This document shows, one piece after another, positions 37,711 through 46,561 of a DNA stretch of 64,000 nucleotides. The first letter of the stretch is position 1; each line of letters opens with the position of its first letter. Position numbers and translations under genes: made by a program. Below the pieces are notes generated by a model, which was given only the letters and a program-made list of their open reading frames with translations, was not told the origin of the DNA and did not search any database. Origin of the DNA: Jannaschia maritima (GTDB taxonomy: Bacteria; Pseudomonadota; Alphaproteobacteria; Rhodobacterales; Rhodobacteraceae); NCBI RefSeq assembly GCF_030973515.1, contig NZ_JARGZA010000010.1, positions 82,194 to 146,193 of the forward strand. The letters run 5' to 3'.

Positions 37711-38525
37711 CCCAGGGCGGCCAAGGCGGCGTCCAGCTCGTCTGCGGCGTTCTGCCACGTGTCGGCGTCGGTGCGGACGTAATGGACGCGCGCGAAGCGG
37801 TCGAAGGTCGTGACCCCCTTGCCCGGCACGGTGCGCGCGATGACCGCCGCGGGTCCATCATGGGCGCGCGCGGCGTCCAGCGCGTCGCGCAAGGCGGGAA
37901 TGTCGTGTCCATCGACGGATATGGCGTGCAGGCCGAACGCCTCGAACTTCGGCGCGAGGGGGCCGATGCCGAGGACCTCGGCCGTGGCGCCGTCCGCCTG
38001 CTCGCCGTTGTCGTTCACGAGGAGCGTCAGGTTCGACAGGTCGCGGGCGGCGGCGAACATCACCGCCTCCCACACCGACCCCTCCTGCAGCTCGCCGTCC
38101 GACACCTCGCATACCACATGAGCGTCGGAGCCGCGCATCCGCTCGCCCAGCGCCATGCCGGCAGCCTGGGACGGCCCCTGCCCCAGCGAGCCGCCCGTCA
38201 CCTCGAACCCGTCGAGGTCGTCGAGCGGGCTCTCCTCTACGTGGGTGCCGTCGTAGCCATAGGTGCGAATCTGCTCGTCGGTCATGCGGCCGATCGACCA
38301 GAGCGCGGCATAGAGCGCGATGGCGGCGTGCCCGGTGGACAGGACGAAGCGGTCCTGCTCCCGCAGGTGACCGTGGAACAGGACGGCCATGACGTCGGCC
38401 AGCTCCAGCCCCTGCCCCGCATAGCCCTGCCCCGGTCCGCGACACATCTCGATGACGGCGCGGCGCATGCGGGCGGCCTGGTAGGCCTGGGCGCGGTCCG
38501 CCGTGTCGTTCTGCAAGTCCTTCAT
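37707..38525 (-). CDS. Transketolase, N-terminal (TPP-binding) subunit
   Basis: 272-aa half of a split transketolase. It carries STGHAAIALYAAL near residue 64, VTGGSLGQGPSQAAGMALG near 109 and a TPP-pyrophosphate motif VSDGELQEGSVWEA near 141, where the usual Gly-Asp-Gly is Ser-Asp-Gly. The downstream Asn of the motif is in LVNDNGEQADG. It needs the C-terminal subunit encoded immediately upstream in the transcript (ATGA overlap). It would transfer a two-carbon ketol unit; the true donor is unknown. Split transketolases are known in many pathways, so the split alone does not identify the substrate. Confidence 0.88.
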   Translation of the reverse strand: MKDLQNDTADRAQAYQAARMRRAVIEMCRGPGQGYAGQGLELADVMAVLFHGHLREQDRFVLSTGHAAIALYAALWSIGRMTDEQIRTYGYDGTHVEESPLDDLDGFEVTGGSLGQGPSQAAGMALGERMRGSDAHVVCEVSDGELQEGSVWEAVMFAAARDLSNLTLLVNDNGEQADGATAEVLGIGPLAPKFEAFGLHAISVDGHDIPALRDALDAARAHDGPAAVIARTVPGKGVTTFDRFARVHYVRTDADTWQNAADELDAALAALG

Positions 38526-39463
38526 GCCGCCACCCGTTCGCCCGACAGCACGGCGCGCAGGGCGTCCGGCCCGAGGCCCAGCCTGTCGCGGCTGTATTCC
38601 GGACGCCCGTACTCGCCCCAGCGGTCGTCGATGCCGCGCGCGTCCAGCGGGGTGGCGACCCCCCTCGCGGCCATGGCCTGCGCCACGGAGGCGCCCAGCC
38701 CCCCGTGCAGGAGGTGGTTCTCGACGCTGACGACGCGCGCGTGATCGAGGGCGAAGGCCGCCACCTCGCCCGCGGGGAACGGCTTGAGGGTGGGGACGTG
38801 CAGGTGCGCGACGCCGGGGGGTCGGATCTCGGCCACCCAGCGGGTCGCGGCGCCGGTGGTCACGACGCCCATGCCGCCGTCGCCATCGGCCAGTTGCCGG
38901 GGGGGACCGATGCGGAAGGGGGCCGGTTCGAACAGCGCCTCCGCCCGCCCGCGGGAGCAGCGGACGTAGGTCAGGCCGTCGCGATCGGCGGCGGCGACCA
39001 CCGCCTCCTCCAACTCGGTGGCGTCACCGGGATCGATCACGGTGACGCCCGGCAGGGACCGGATGATCGCGAGGTCGTCGATCGCCTGGTGCGTTCCCCG
39101 GAACCGGCTGTCGAGGCCGGGCAGGAAGCCCGCAATGATCGCCTTGCAGGGTCGCGTGGCCAAGCTCATGGCGATCTGGTCGTAGGCGCGGCGCGTCGCG
39201 AACACCCCGAAGGTCACCGCGATGGGCAGCAGGCCGGTCTTGGCCAGACCGGCGGTCACGCCCATCAGGTTCTGCTCCGCCATGCCGACCTGGACGAAGC
39301 GGTCGGGATGGGCCTTCGCGAAGGGCAGCACGTCGGTCCATTTCGACAGGTCCGCCGTGACGACGCACAGGTCGTCGCGGGCGTCCATCAGGCGGGACAG
39401 GGCAGCGGCGAAGGGGGCCTCCACCACGCGGCGTCCGGCATCCTTGTCTTCCGGGTCGAGCAT
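38522..39463 (-). CDS. Transketolase, C-terminal subunit
   Basis: 313-aa second half of the split transketolase, with the pyrimidine-binding domain (LCVVTADLSKWTDVLPFAKA and VGMAEQNLMGVTAGLAKTG, whose Glu activates TPP) and a transketolase C-domain from about residue 190. FRGTHQAIDDLAIIRSLPGV is conserved. The ATG at 39461-39463 overlaps the cupin gene stop by one base. Stoichiometric coupling with the N-subunit is expected from the ATGA junction. Confidence 0.9.
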   Translation of the reverse strand: MLDPEDKDAGRRVVEAPFAAALSRLMDARDDLCVVTADLSKWTDVLPFAKAHPDRFVQVGMAEQNLMGVTAGLAKTGLLPIAVTFGVFATRRAYDQIAMSLATRPCKAIIAGFLPGLDSRFRGTHQAIDDLAIIRSLPGVTVIDPGDATELEEAVVAAADRDGLTYVRCSRGRAEALFEPAPFRIGPPRQLADGDGGMGVVTTGAATRWVAEIRPPGVAHLHVPTLKPFPAGEVAAFALDHARVVSVENHLLHGGLGASVAQAMAARGVATPLDARGIDDRWGEYGRPEYSRDRLGLGPDALRAVLSGERVAA

Positions 39464-39996
39464 CAGCGCGGCCCCTGCCCCGGCTTCTGCGCGGGTCCCG
39501 CCCAATAGGTCGAGCGCATGTTGTGCTTCACGCCGGGCACGTTGACGGCGAAGATGTCGAAGGGTTCGGTCCGATCGGCGGGCGTCCGATAGGTGTGGGG
39601 CGTGCCGGCGGGGATCCAGAAGATGTCGTGCTTCTTGGCCTCGTGCTCGACGCCGTCGATGATCACGATGCCCGATCCGTTGACGATCAGATAGAGTTCG
39701 TCGCCGTAGCCATGCGTGTGCGGCGGGAAGGCCCCGCCCGGCTCGCCCCGCAGCATCACGAAGTCCATGCCGCGTTCGGGCCACATCAACAGGTTGATCG
39801 GCAGGTAGCACGGGTTATCCGGGAAGTCGGCGTTCAGCCGCGGCTCGTAGAGGTTGCCGTGCTTGGGCTCGTCCGCGCGCAACTCCGCCAGCTTGTCCCA
39901 CAGCGCATAGCCGGCCTCGGCCCCCGGACCGGTGATGTTGTCGAACCCGTTCCCGTCGTAGAACGCGCGGTCCTGTCCGCCCCCGTCTTCAGCCAT
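39463..39996 (-). CDS. Cupin domain protein
   Basis: 177-aa single-domain cupin. Motif 1 is in PPHTHGYGDELYLIVNGSG (about residues 91-109; metal ligands His, His, Glu) and motif 2 in IPAGTPHTYR (His). The N-terminal portion contains NITGPGAEAGYALWDKLAEL, not part of the cupin core. It could be a sugar or keto-acid isomerase, a decarboxylase or a dioxygenase. Its start overlaps the SDR 3 stop by 8 bp. Function within the operon is open. Confidence 0.8.
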   Translation of the reverse strand: MAEDGGGQDRAFYDGNGFDNITGPGAEAGYALWDKLAELRADEPKHGNLYEPRLNADFPDNPCYLPINLLMWPERGMDFVMLRGEPGGAFPPHTHGYGDELYLIVNGSGIVIIDGVEHEAKKHDIFWIPAGTPHTYRTPADRTEPFDIFAVNVPGVKHNMRSTYWAGPAQKPGQGPR

Positions 39997-40783
39997 GTCG
40001 TGTCTCCTCCCATGTGCCGTCGAGCGCGCCGTCCTCCGGCAAGCCGACGGCGCGGCGCCCGTACCTGTGCTTTATGCTGAAATCGAAGCCCCGATAGGGC
40101 TCCGCCCCGCCGTCCCAGAGCCAGGCTATGGCCTTGGCGACCCATTCGGGCGGGATGTGCGCGTCCCACGGGGCCTGACTGACGGGGTTAATGCCCGAAG
40201 CGGCGATGGCCGTCTGCATGCCCGTGGCGACGGTGCCCGGGCTGAGACCGACCGCGGTCACGTCGGGATGTTCCACATGGACCGATCGGGTCAAACTGAG
40301 GACCGCGGCCTTCGACGCGCAGTAGTGCGACCATCCTTCGAGCGCGCGGACGGCGGCGATGGAGGACACGTTGACGACCGTACCCTGCGACGCGGCGAGC
40401 ATGGGCAGCGTCGCCTGCAGGACGTGGTACACGCCCAGGACGTTGACGTTCATCACCCTGGCCCAGGCTGCGGGGTCGCTGTCATCGATCCGGGCGATGG
40501 GGTCGATGAGGCCCGCGTTGTTGACGACGAGGTCCAGGCGACCGAAGCGGTCCCGCGTCGCCGCGGCCACGTTCGCCACACTGGCCGCGTCCGCCACGTC
40601 GCAGGTGAGCGCCTCCGCCTCGTGGCCGTGATCGCGGATGTCGTCCGCAAGGTCGGCGATGTCCCTGCCGGAGCGGGCGACGAGCATCACCCTTGCCCCC
40701 AGGTCGCCCAGGTGCAGGGCGGTCGCGGCGCCGATGCCGCGGCTGGCGCCCGTGACGAGCGCGACCTTCCCCTCGAACGTCAT
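39989..40783 (-). CDS. Short-chain dehydrogenase/reductase 3
   Basis: 264-aa classical SDR with TGASRGIG at residues 12-19, NNAGLIDP near 90, Ser in NVSSIAAVRALEG and YCASK near 154. An Arg after strand 2 (MLVARSGRD) suggests NADP rather than NAD, unlike SDR 1 and 2. The ATG overlaps the stop of ABC ATPase 1 (ATGA). First enzyme gene after the transporter in the operon. Confidence 0.87.
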   Translation of the reverse strand: MTFEGKVALVTGASRGIGAATALHLGDLGARVMLVARSGRDIADLADDIRDHGHEAEALTCDVADAASVANVAAATRDRFGRLDLVVNNAGLIDPIARIDDSDPAAWARVMNVNVLGVYHVLQATLPMLAASQGTVVNVSSIAAVRALEGWSHYCASKAAVLSLTRSVHVEHPDVTAVGLSPGTVATGMQTAIAASGINPVSQAPWDAHIPPEWVAKAIAWLWDGGAEPYRGFDFSIKHRYGRRAVGLPEDGALDGTWEETRHG

Positions 40784-41823
40784 GCGGGCACCGCGGCGGG
40801 CATCCGCAGACGCCTCCCGTCGCGGTCGAAGAACATCCGCGCCGTTCCGTCCTCCACGCCCACGCGGGCGCCGGGCGAAAGGTCGGGCTGGCCCCGCAGG
40901 AGCGCGCGCAGGTCGGGGCCGTCCGGCGCCGACAGCGTGACCACGGTGAAGCCGCCCAAGGGCTCCACGTCCGTGATCCGCGCGCCGTCGCCTTCGGTCA
41001 GGCGAAGGTTCTCCGGCCGGATGCCGATGCTGGCCGCGCCCTCGGGGGCGTCGGGCACCGCGATCAGGCCGTCCGCGGTGCGCCCGCGCCCGAGGGGCAT
41101 CACGTTGATCTCCGGCGCGCCGAGGATCCCCGCGACGTAGGCGTTGGACGGATCGTCGTAGATCTCGACGGGGGTGCCGACCTGCTCGACCCGGCCCTCG
41201 CGCAGGATGACCATGCGGTCCGCCACGCTCATGGCCTCCTCCTGGTCGTGGGTCACGTAGACGAGGGTGTGCCCCACCTCCCGTTGGATGCGCTTGAGCT
41301 CGACGCGCGTCTCCTCGCGCAGGCGGGCGTCGAGCGCGCTGATGGGATCGTCCATCAGGAAGGCCACCGGGTCGCGCACGAGGGCCCGCGCGATGGCGAC
41401 GCGCTGGCGTTCGCCCCCCGAGAGCTGGCCCGGCGCCTTGTGGAGGATGTGGGTCATGTGCAGCTTTTCCGCCGCGTCCGCCACCTTGGCCGCGATCTCG
41501 GCCTTGGGGCGGCCGCGTTCGACGAGGGGGAAGGCCACGTTGTCGCGCGCGGTCATGTGCGGGAACAGGGCGAGGTTCTGGAACACCATCGCGATGTCGC
41601 GCTCGGCCGGACCGATTCCCGCCGCCGGGCGGTCCGCGATCAGCACCTCGCCCGCGTCCGGGTCCTCCAACCCCAGGATCAAGCGCAGGATCGTCGACTT
41701 GCCGCAGAGCGGCGGGCCGAACAGGCAGAAGAACTCGTTGTCCTCGATGCGGAAGGACACGTCACGCAGGGCCTGCGTGCCCCCATAGGACTTGGACACG
41801 CCGCGGAACTCGATGCTCGCCAT
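40780..41823 (-). CDS. ABC transporter ATP-binding protein 1 (degenerate catalytic Glu)
   Basis: 347-aa sugar-type (MalK/UgpC) ATPase with a C-terminal TOBE-like domain. Walker A is GPPLCGKST (36-44) rather than GPSGCGKST, the signature LSGGERQR (134-141) is canonical, but Walker B reads AFLMDDP, so the catalytic glutamate is Asp (D159). The H-loop VTHDQEEA is intact. Paired with ATPase 2, whose defect is complementary, it predicts one consensus and one degenerate ATP site. Its ATG lies 3 bp after the ATPase 2 stop. Confidence 0.93.
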   Translation of the reverse strand: MASIEFRGVSKSYGGTQALRDVSFRIEDNEFFCLFGPPLCGKSTILRLILGLEDPDAGEVLIADRPAAGIGPAERDIAMVFQNLALFPHMTARDNVAFPLVERGRPKAEIAAKVADAAEKLHMTHILHKAPGQLSGGERQRVAIARALVRDPVAFLMDDPISALDARLREETRVELKRIQREVGHTLVYVTHDQEEAMSVADRMVILREGRVEQVGTPVEIYDDPSNAYVAGILGAPEINVMPLGRGRTADGLIAVPDAPEGAASIGIRPENLRLTEGDGARITDVEPLGGFTVVTLSAPDGPDLRALLRGQPDLSPGARVGVEDGTARMFFDRDGRRLRMPAAVPA

Positions 41824-41826
41824 CGT

Positions 41827-42888
41827 TCAGCCCTCCAGCCGCGCGCCGGTGCCCGCGTCGAAGATGCGCGCCGCGCCCGGGTTCGGGGACAGGGTGACGG
41901 GGCGGCCTTCGGCGACGGCCACGTCGTTCTCGAACACCGCCTTGATGCCGCCCTCCATGTGCAGGATCGTGCGCGCCCCGATGCGTTCCACGAAGGACAC
42001 GGGCCGGGTGACACCGTCCTCCCCCATGCGCGCCTCCTCCGGGCGGAAGCCATAGACGACGTCCCGCCCCGTCGCGCGCCGCGCCGTCCGAACCTCCCGA
42101 TCGTCCAGGGCGATCCGGCCCCCGCCCTCCAGAACGATGCCGTCGCCGTCGAGCATGCCGGGCAGGAGGTTCATCCCCGGCGCGCCGAGGAACTGGGCCA
42201 CGAATAGGTTCGCGGGCGCGTTGTAGACCTCCAACGGCGTGCCGACCTGTTGCAGGACGCCGTGGTCCATGACCGCGATGCGATCGGCCATGGTCATCGC
42301 CTCCAGCTGGTCGTGCGTGACGTAGACCATGGTCTGCTCGAACCGTTGCTGCAGGGACTTCAGTTCGCGACGCATCACCGCGCGGAACGCGGCGTCGACG
42401 TTCGACAGCGGCTCGTCCAGCAGGAAGATCGCGGGCTCCATGATGGCCGAACGGCCGATGGCCAAGCGTTGCAGGATGTTGACGGACAGCCCGGCTGACG
42501 GACGGTCGAGGATCGCGCCGAGATCGAGGAAGTCGGCCATCTCGACCACGCGGCGCTCGATCTCCGCGCGCGGGGCGCCGTGCATGCGCGGCCCGTAGGC
42601 GAGGTTCTCGCGCACGGTCATGTGCGTGAAGATCGCATAGTTCTGGAACACGAAGCCCACGCCGCGCTTCTGCATCGGCAGCGCGGTGACGTCGCGGTCG
42701 CCGAACATCACCCGGCCCTCGCTGGGATCCTCCATCCCCGCGATGATGTTCATCGTCGTGGACTTACCGCAGCCGGAGGGGCCGAGTAGGGCGATGAACT
42801 CGCCGTCGTGGATCCGTAGATCCATCTCCTGCAATGCGGTGAAGTCGCCGAAGCGCTTCACGATCTGGCTCAGGTGAATCGAGGTCAT
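41827..42888 (-). CDS. ABC transporter ATP-binding protein 2 (degenerate signature motif)
   Basis: 353-aa sugar-type ATPase. Walker A GPSGCGKST (36-44) and Walker B FLLDEPLS (E159) are canonical, but the ABC signature is LSVNILQR (134-141) instead of LSGGQQQR. The H-loop VTHDQLEA is intact, and a TOBE region follows (PGMNLLPGMLDGDG onward). The arrangement resembles the GlpS/GlpT pair of rhizobial glycerol importers. Start overlaps the permease stop by 4 bp (42885-42888). Confidence 0.93.
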   Translation of the reverse strand: MTSIHLSQIVKRFGDFTALQEMDLRIHDGEFIALLGPSGCGKSTTMNIIAGMEDPSEGRVMFGDRDVTALPMQKRGVGFVFQNYAIFTHMTVRENLAYGPRMHGAPRAEIERRVVEMADFLDLGAILDRPSAGLSVNILQRLAIGRSAIMEPAIFLLDEPLSNVDAAFRAVMRRELKSLQQRFEQTMVYVTHDQLEAMTMADRIAVMDHGVLQQVGTPLEVYNAPANLFVAQFLGAPGMNLLPGMLDGDGIVLEGGGRIALDDREVRTARRATGRDVVYGFRPEEARMGEDGVTRPVSFVERIGARTILHMEGGIKAVFENDVAVAEGRPVTLSPNPGAARIFDAGTGARLEG

Positions 42889-43862
42889 GCGCGCTTCCCG
42901 GGCTTCGGCAGGAACGCCATGGCCACGCCCGCGACGACCGACAGCCCGACGAGGACCACCAGTCCCGCGGCGGCGACGTAGGACCACGCGAGCTCCAAGG
43001 TCATGATCTTGTAGAAGAATACGGAGATCGTCTCGGTCGCCACGCCGGGGCCGCCTGCCGTCATGATGAAGAGGGTGTCGAAGATCTTGAAGATCTCGAT
43101 CACGCGGATGGCCAGGGCGATGACGATGATCGTCTTGATCTTGGGCAGCACGATCGTGCGGAAGCGTTGCCAGGGTCCCGCCCCCAGCAGGGTCGCGGCC
43201 TTCAGCTGGTCCTGCGGCACGCCCAGAAGCCCCGCCAGGAGGATCAGGAACATCAGCGGCGTCCACTGCCAGATGTCGGCGATCATCACGGCGACGATGG
43301 CGAGATCCGGATCGGTCAGCCAGCGGATGGCGACGTCCTGCCCCGATATCGCGGACAGCAGTCCGTTGATCGGTCCGTCCGACTGGAACAGCAGATAGAA
43401 CATATAGCCCGCAACTGCGGGCACGATCATCATCGGCACCAGCATGATCGAGTACAGCACCCGCTTGCCGGGAAACTCGTCCATGAACAGCGTGGCGAGG
43501 CCCAGGCCCAGGAGGAACTCGACCGGCACGGCAACGACCACGATCAGGAGGGTCCGGCCCAGCGCGCCCCAGAACCGGTCGTCCGCGAACACGTCCTCGT
43601 AGTTCCAGGTCCCGGCCCAAAGGGTATAGGCCTCCGTCCAGTTGCGGCCCGACAACGGCGTCCAGTCCGTGAACGACAGGTAGAGTTGCATGAGGAGCGG
43701 GAAGACCGCGACGAACAGGATCAGGAGCTGCGCGGGGAGGGTCAGCCAGGTTCCCAGCCGCGTGGACGTGCCCCCGCCCGCGTCCTTGGCGTCGCGCACG
43801 GCGGTGCGAGCCACGGCGGCAGGGTCGGCTGCGGGCAGGGTCCGGCCGGTCGTGTCGGTCAT
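42885..43862 (-). CDS. ABC transporter permease 1 (MalF-like)
   Basis: 325-aa inner-membrane protein with a polar N-terminal tail (about 40 residues) and six hydrophobic helices. The EAA loop, which docks on the ATPase, is [20 protein letters not shown] near residue 217. The ATG at 43860-43862 overlaps the stop of permease 2 (ATGA). It forms the transport channel with permease 2. Confidence 0.92.
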   Translation of the reverse strand: MTDTTGRTLPAADPAAVARTAVRDAKDAGGGTSTRLGTWLTLPAQLLILFVAVFPLLMQLYLSFTDWTPLSGRNWTEAYTLWAGTWNYEDVFADDRFWGALGRTLLIVVVAVPVEFLLGLGLATLFMDEFPGKRVLYSIMLVPMMIVPAVAGYMFYLLFQSDGPINGLLSAISGQDVAIRWLTDPDLAIVAVMIADIWQWTPLMFLILLAGLLGVPQDQLKAATLLGAGPWQRFRTIVLPKIKTIIVIALAIRVIEIFKIFDTLFIMTAGGPGVATETISVFFYKIMTLELAWSYVAAAGLVVLVGLSVVAGVAMAFLPKPGKRA

Positions 43863-44719
43863 TGCTTCAATGCTCCGAAGGTCAGGCCGCGGACGAGGTG
43901 CTTCTGGATGGCGATTCCCAGGATCACGGGCGGCACGGCGGCGATCAACCCCAGCGCGGCCTTCGCCCCATAGAGCTGGCCCGTCATCGAGGACGACAGC
44001 GATGCCATGTAGACGGGGATCGTCACCCATTCGCGCGTCGTGAGCATCAGCGCGATCAGATAGTCCGACCAGTTCAGGATGAAGACCAGCAGGGCCGACG
44101 AGGCCAGGGGACCGCGCATCATGGGCAGGGTCACCCGGGTAAGGACGCGGAAGCGCGAGCATCCCTCGACCAGCGCCGCCTCCTCGATCTCGCGCGGCAT
44201 GTCGTCGAAGTAGGTCTTCATCAGCCAGAACGCGAAGGGCAGCGTAACGATGCCGTAGACCAGGCTGAGGCCCCACCACGTGTCGATCAGGTCGAGATAG
44301 GCCCACATCACCATCACGGGGATCATCACCGCGAGGGGCGGGAACAGCCGGAGCTGGATCAGCGCGAGGGGAAGGTTCCGGCCCGATCCGAAGCGCGACA
44401 GGCCATAGGCCGCCGCCGTGCCGGCCAGCATCGCGATGGCCGTACCCACGACCGACGACAGGAGCGATGCGAGGATCGGGCGGCCCGCCGTCCGCTCCAG
44501 GGCCACGATCAGCTCGGACGTGCGCTCGCCGAAGATGTAGCGGAAGTTGTCCAGCGTCGGATCCCGGGGCCACCACGTCAGCAGGTCGCCCGTGGCTGAC
44601 CATTCCTGGATCGGCTTGAACGCCATCGACACCATCCAGAGGACGGGGATCAGCACGAAGATAAGCGCCAGCAGCAGGGCGGCCGTGCGGAAGACGTGGA
44701 AGGCGGGGGAACGCGTCAT
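43859..44719 (-). CDS. ABC transporter permease 2 (MalG-like)
   Basis: 286-aa inner-membrane protein with six hydrophobic helices, starting [20 protein letters not shown]. The EAA loop is [20 protein letters not shown] near residues 177-196. The ATG at 44719 has a GAGG ribosome-binding site; an in-frame ATG at 44746 would add nine residues but lacks one. It follows the binding-protein gene after a 73-bp gap that holds a strong hairpin. Confidence 0.9.
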   Translation of the reverse strand: MTRSPAFHVFRTAALLLALIFVLIPVLWMVSMAFKPIQEWSATGDLLTWWPRDPTLDNFRYIFGERTSELIVALERTAGRPILASLLSSVVGTAIAMLAGTAAAYGLSRFGSGRNLPLALIQLRLFPPLAVMIPVMVMWAYLDLIDTWWGLSLVYGIVTLPFAFWLMKTYFDDMPREIEEAALVEGCSRFRVLTRVTLPMMRGPLASSALLVFILNWSDYLIALMLTTREWVTIPVYMASLSSSMTGQLYGAKAALGLIAAVPPVILGIAIQKHLVRGLTFGALKQ

Positions 44720-44744
44720 GAACGGCCTCGGGTCACAGGGGGCC

Positions 44745-44768
44745 ATGCGGCGCGCGCATGCGCCGCGT
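44745..44768 (-). other. Intercistronic hairpin between binding-protein and permease genes
   Basis: GCGGCGC (44747-44753) pairs with GCGCCGC (44760-44766) around a 6-nt loop, and the stem can extend by two more pairs. It lies 27-48 bp after the binding-protein stop with no T-tract. It probably stabilises the upstream message or partly terminates transcription to favour the binding protein. Confidence 0.55.
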
Positions 44769-44792
44769 GGTTGTCGTTCGGACCGGAACGGA

Positions 44793-46400
44793 TCAGGACG
44801 GGACGGGATCCGTTATCGTGGGCCATGCGCCATTGTTGAAGGCGATGGCCTCCTGCAGCTTGTCCTCGCCGATGCGCCGCGCGATGCGCTGCCATTCCCG
44901 TTCGGTACGCTGCATGGCCTCCGCGGCGGTCTGATCGCCCGTCAGCGCGGCGACGAGGTTCTCGTCCAGCGCGTTGTGGAACGCCGTTGCGCCGGGATAG
45001 TTGATCGACGGCACGGCGCGTTCAATCGACCGCCGGATCGTCTCGACGTGATAGTCGTGATAGGTTTGGCGCACGAGCGGATCGTCCAGATGCGCGTTCT
45101 GCCACGGATCGAAGTAGCCGGCGGGGTTGGCCACCATCCAGGCGGAGATCTGCGGCCCGCCCAGCCATTGCAGGAAGAGATAGCAGGCCTCGGGGTTCTC
45201 CGCCTGTTCGGACACGGCGGCGGCGAGCGAGAACCACAGCAGCGAACGCGACACGAGATCGCCGTCGACCACGCGGCCCGGCGGCGCCCAGGAACCCAGC
45301 TTGCCGACCACCTGGCTGCCCTCGTTGCCCGGATTGTCCAGGAACTTGGGCATGTTCGACCAGGCGCAGGTCATGGCGGACGTGCCTGCGGCCATCGAGC
45401 CGTACTGTTCGGGCCACGACCACGAGATCGCGTCCGGCGCGTGATAGGACAGCGAGTCCACGTATTCCTGCGTCGCCTGGACGCCCGCATCCGAGTTTAT
45501 GAGGATCGAGCCGTCGTCGGCGAACAGGAACCGGTTCGGGTTGCCCATCGTCGTATAGCGCCCGTACCAGTTGATGTAGCCCCAGCCCTGGTTCCGCAGG
45601 TCCGTGCAACCGTAGATGCGGCCATCGGTGTGCTGCGTGAAGAATTGCGCGGTCTCGTCCAACTCCGCATAGGTCCGCGGCAGCGTCAGCGCGCGGCCCG
45701 TCGCCTCCTGATGGGCGGTGTCCATCGCGTCGTCCTCGAACAGGTCGGTCCGGTACACCCAGGTCAGGAAGTCGCCATCGAGCGAGATGCCGTAGAAGTC
45801 GCCGCGGTACTTGTTCAGGAGGCTGACCCCCTGCTCGCCTCCGACATAGCCGTTGGGCGCGTCCCATTCGGGGCGATGCGCCGCGACGAAGTCGTTCAGG
45901 TTCACGATGCCGCCCGTTTCGGCAAGATCGCCGAGGCGGTTGTAGTCGACCGTATAGACGTCGTAGGTCCCCCCGTTCGTCGAGATGTCCTGAATGGCCT
46001 TCGTGAATTCCTGACCGGACGGCACGCCGATGATGTCGAGCGTGATGCCGGATTCGGCTTCGAAGAGGTCCTTGATCGAAGGTGCGCCTTCGGGGAACGG
46101 GGCGGTCAACTGGCCGATGGACCCTTCGGACAGGGCAAGCCGGATCGAGGACGGTGCGTTGCCCTCGCCGACCATGGCCTTCAGTGCCTCGATCGCCCGC
46201 CCTTCGGGTGTGTCGGCGCCGTATTGATAGGCCTCCGCGCCGTCGAACCCCGTGGGCCCCCCGATCGCGCCATCGCGAAGCGCGTCCTGCGCCCAGGCGC
46301 GACCAGGCCGGATGAACTGCGGCGCAAGCAATGCGCCCGCCCCCAGAACGGAGCTCTGGCGCAGGAACTGGCGTCGGGTGCTGCGAATGCGGCGGATCAT
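44793..46400 (-). CDS. ABC transporter substrate-binding protein with Tat signal
   Basis: 535-aa extracellular solute-binding protein, long for sugar-type binders and similar in size to the GlpV class. The N-terminus has a twin-arginine motif ([19 protein letters not shown]), so it is exported folded. The family core includes [28 protein letters not shown] and the aromatic-rich [17 protein letters not shown]. The ATG at 46400 has a GGGAGGAAG ribosome-binding site; five codons upstream another start lacks one. First gene of the long operon. The substrate is probably a polyol or sugar derivative (inference). Confidence 0.9.
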   Translation of the reverse strand: MIRRIRSTRRQFLRQSSVLGAGALLAPQFIRPGRAWAQDALRDGAIGGPTGFDGAEAYQYGADTPEGRAIEALKAMVGEGNAPSSIRLALSEGSIGQLTAPFPEGAPSIKDLFEAESGITLDIIGVPSGQEFTKAIQDISTNGGTYDVYTVDYNRLGDLAETGGIVNLNDFVAAHRPEWDAPNGYVGGEQGVSLLNKYRGDFYGISLDGDFLTWVYRTDLFEDDAMDTAHQEATGRALTLPRTYAELDETAQFFTQHTDGRIYGCTDLRNQGWGYINWYGRYTTMGNPNRFLFADDGSILINSDAGVQATQEYVDSLSYHAPDAISWSWPEQYGSMAAGTSAMTCAWSNMPKFLDNPGNEGSQVVGKLGSWAPPGRVVDGDLVSRSLLWFSLAAAVSEQAENPEACYLFLQWLGGPQISAWMVANPAGYFDPWQNAHLDDPLVRQTYHDYHVETIRRSIERAVPSINYPGATAFHNALDENLVAALTGDQTAAEAMQRTEREWQRIARRIGEDKLQEAIAFNNGAWPTITDPVPS

Positions 46401-46479
46401 GCTTCTTCCTCCCATGGATCCGGTCCGCGCATCGCCGACCGGATATCGTCCACGACGCTAGAAGCACCGCGCTCCGGCC

Positions 46480-46511
46480 GTCAACAAAAATCTTTGATCA
46501 AAAATGTTGAC
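46480..46511. promoter_or_regulatory. GntR-type operator candidate between the ABC operon and the BKACE gene
   Basis: TTTGATCAAA at 46493-46502 with the flanking AAATGTTG gives, on the minus strand, the same CAACATTTTTGATCAAA as the 32.68-kb site. It is also enclosed by perfect 7-bp arms GTCAACA (46480-46486) and TGTTGAC (46505-46511). It lies between divergent starts at 46400 and 46562 and could control both. Confidence 0.7.
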
Positions 46512-46561
46512 GTGGTCGCGTGGCGGGGTCTTGATGGGAACGCATCAATGGGAGGCCCACA

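Noticed and set aside
37707..39463. Reading the split transketolase as the sulfo-sugar (SqwGH-type) pathway
   Set aside because: No recognisable sulfo-sugar isomerase, sulfoquinovosidase or sulfonate exporter is present, and split transketolases occur in many pathways.
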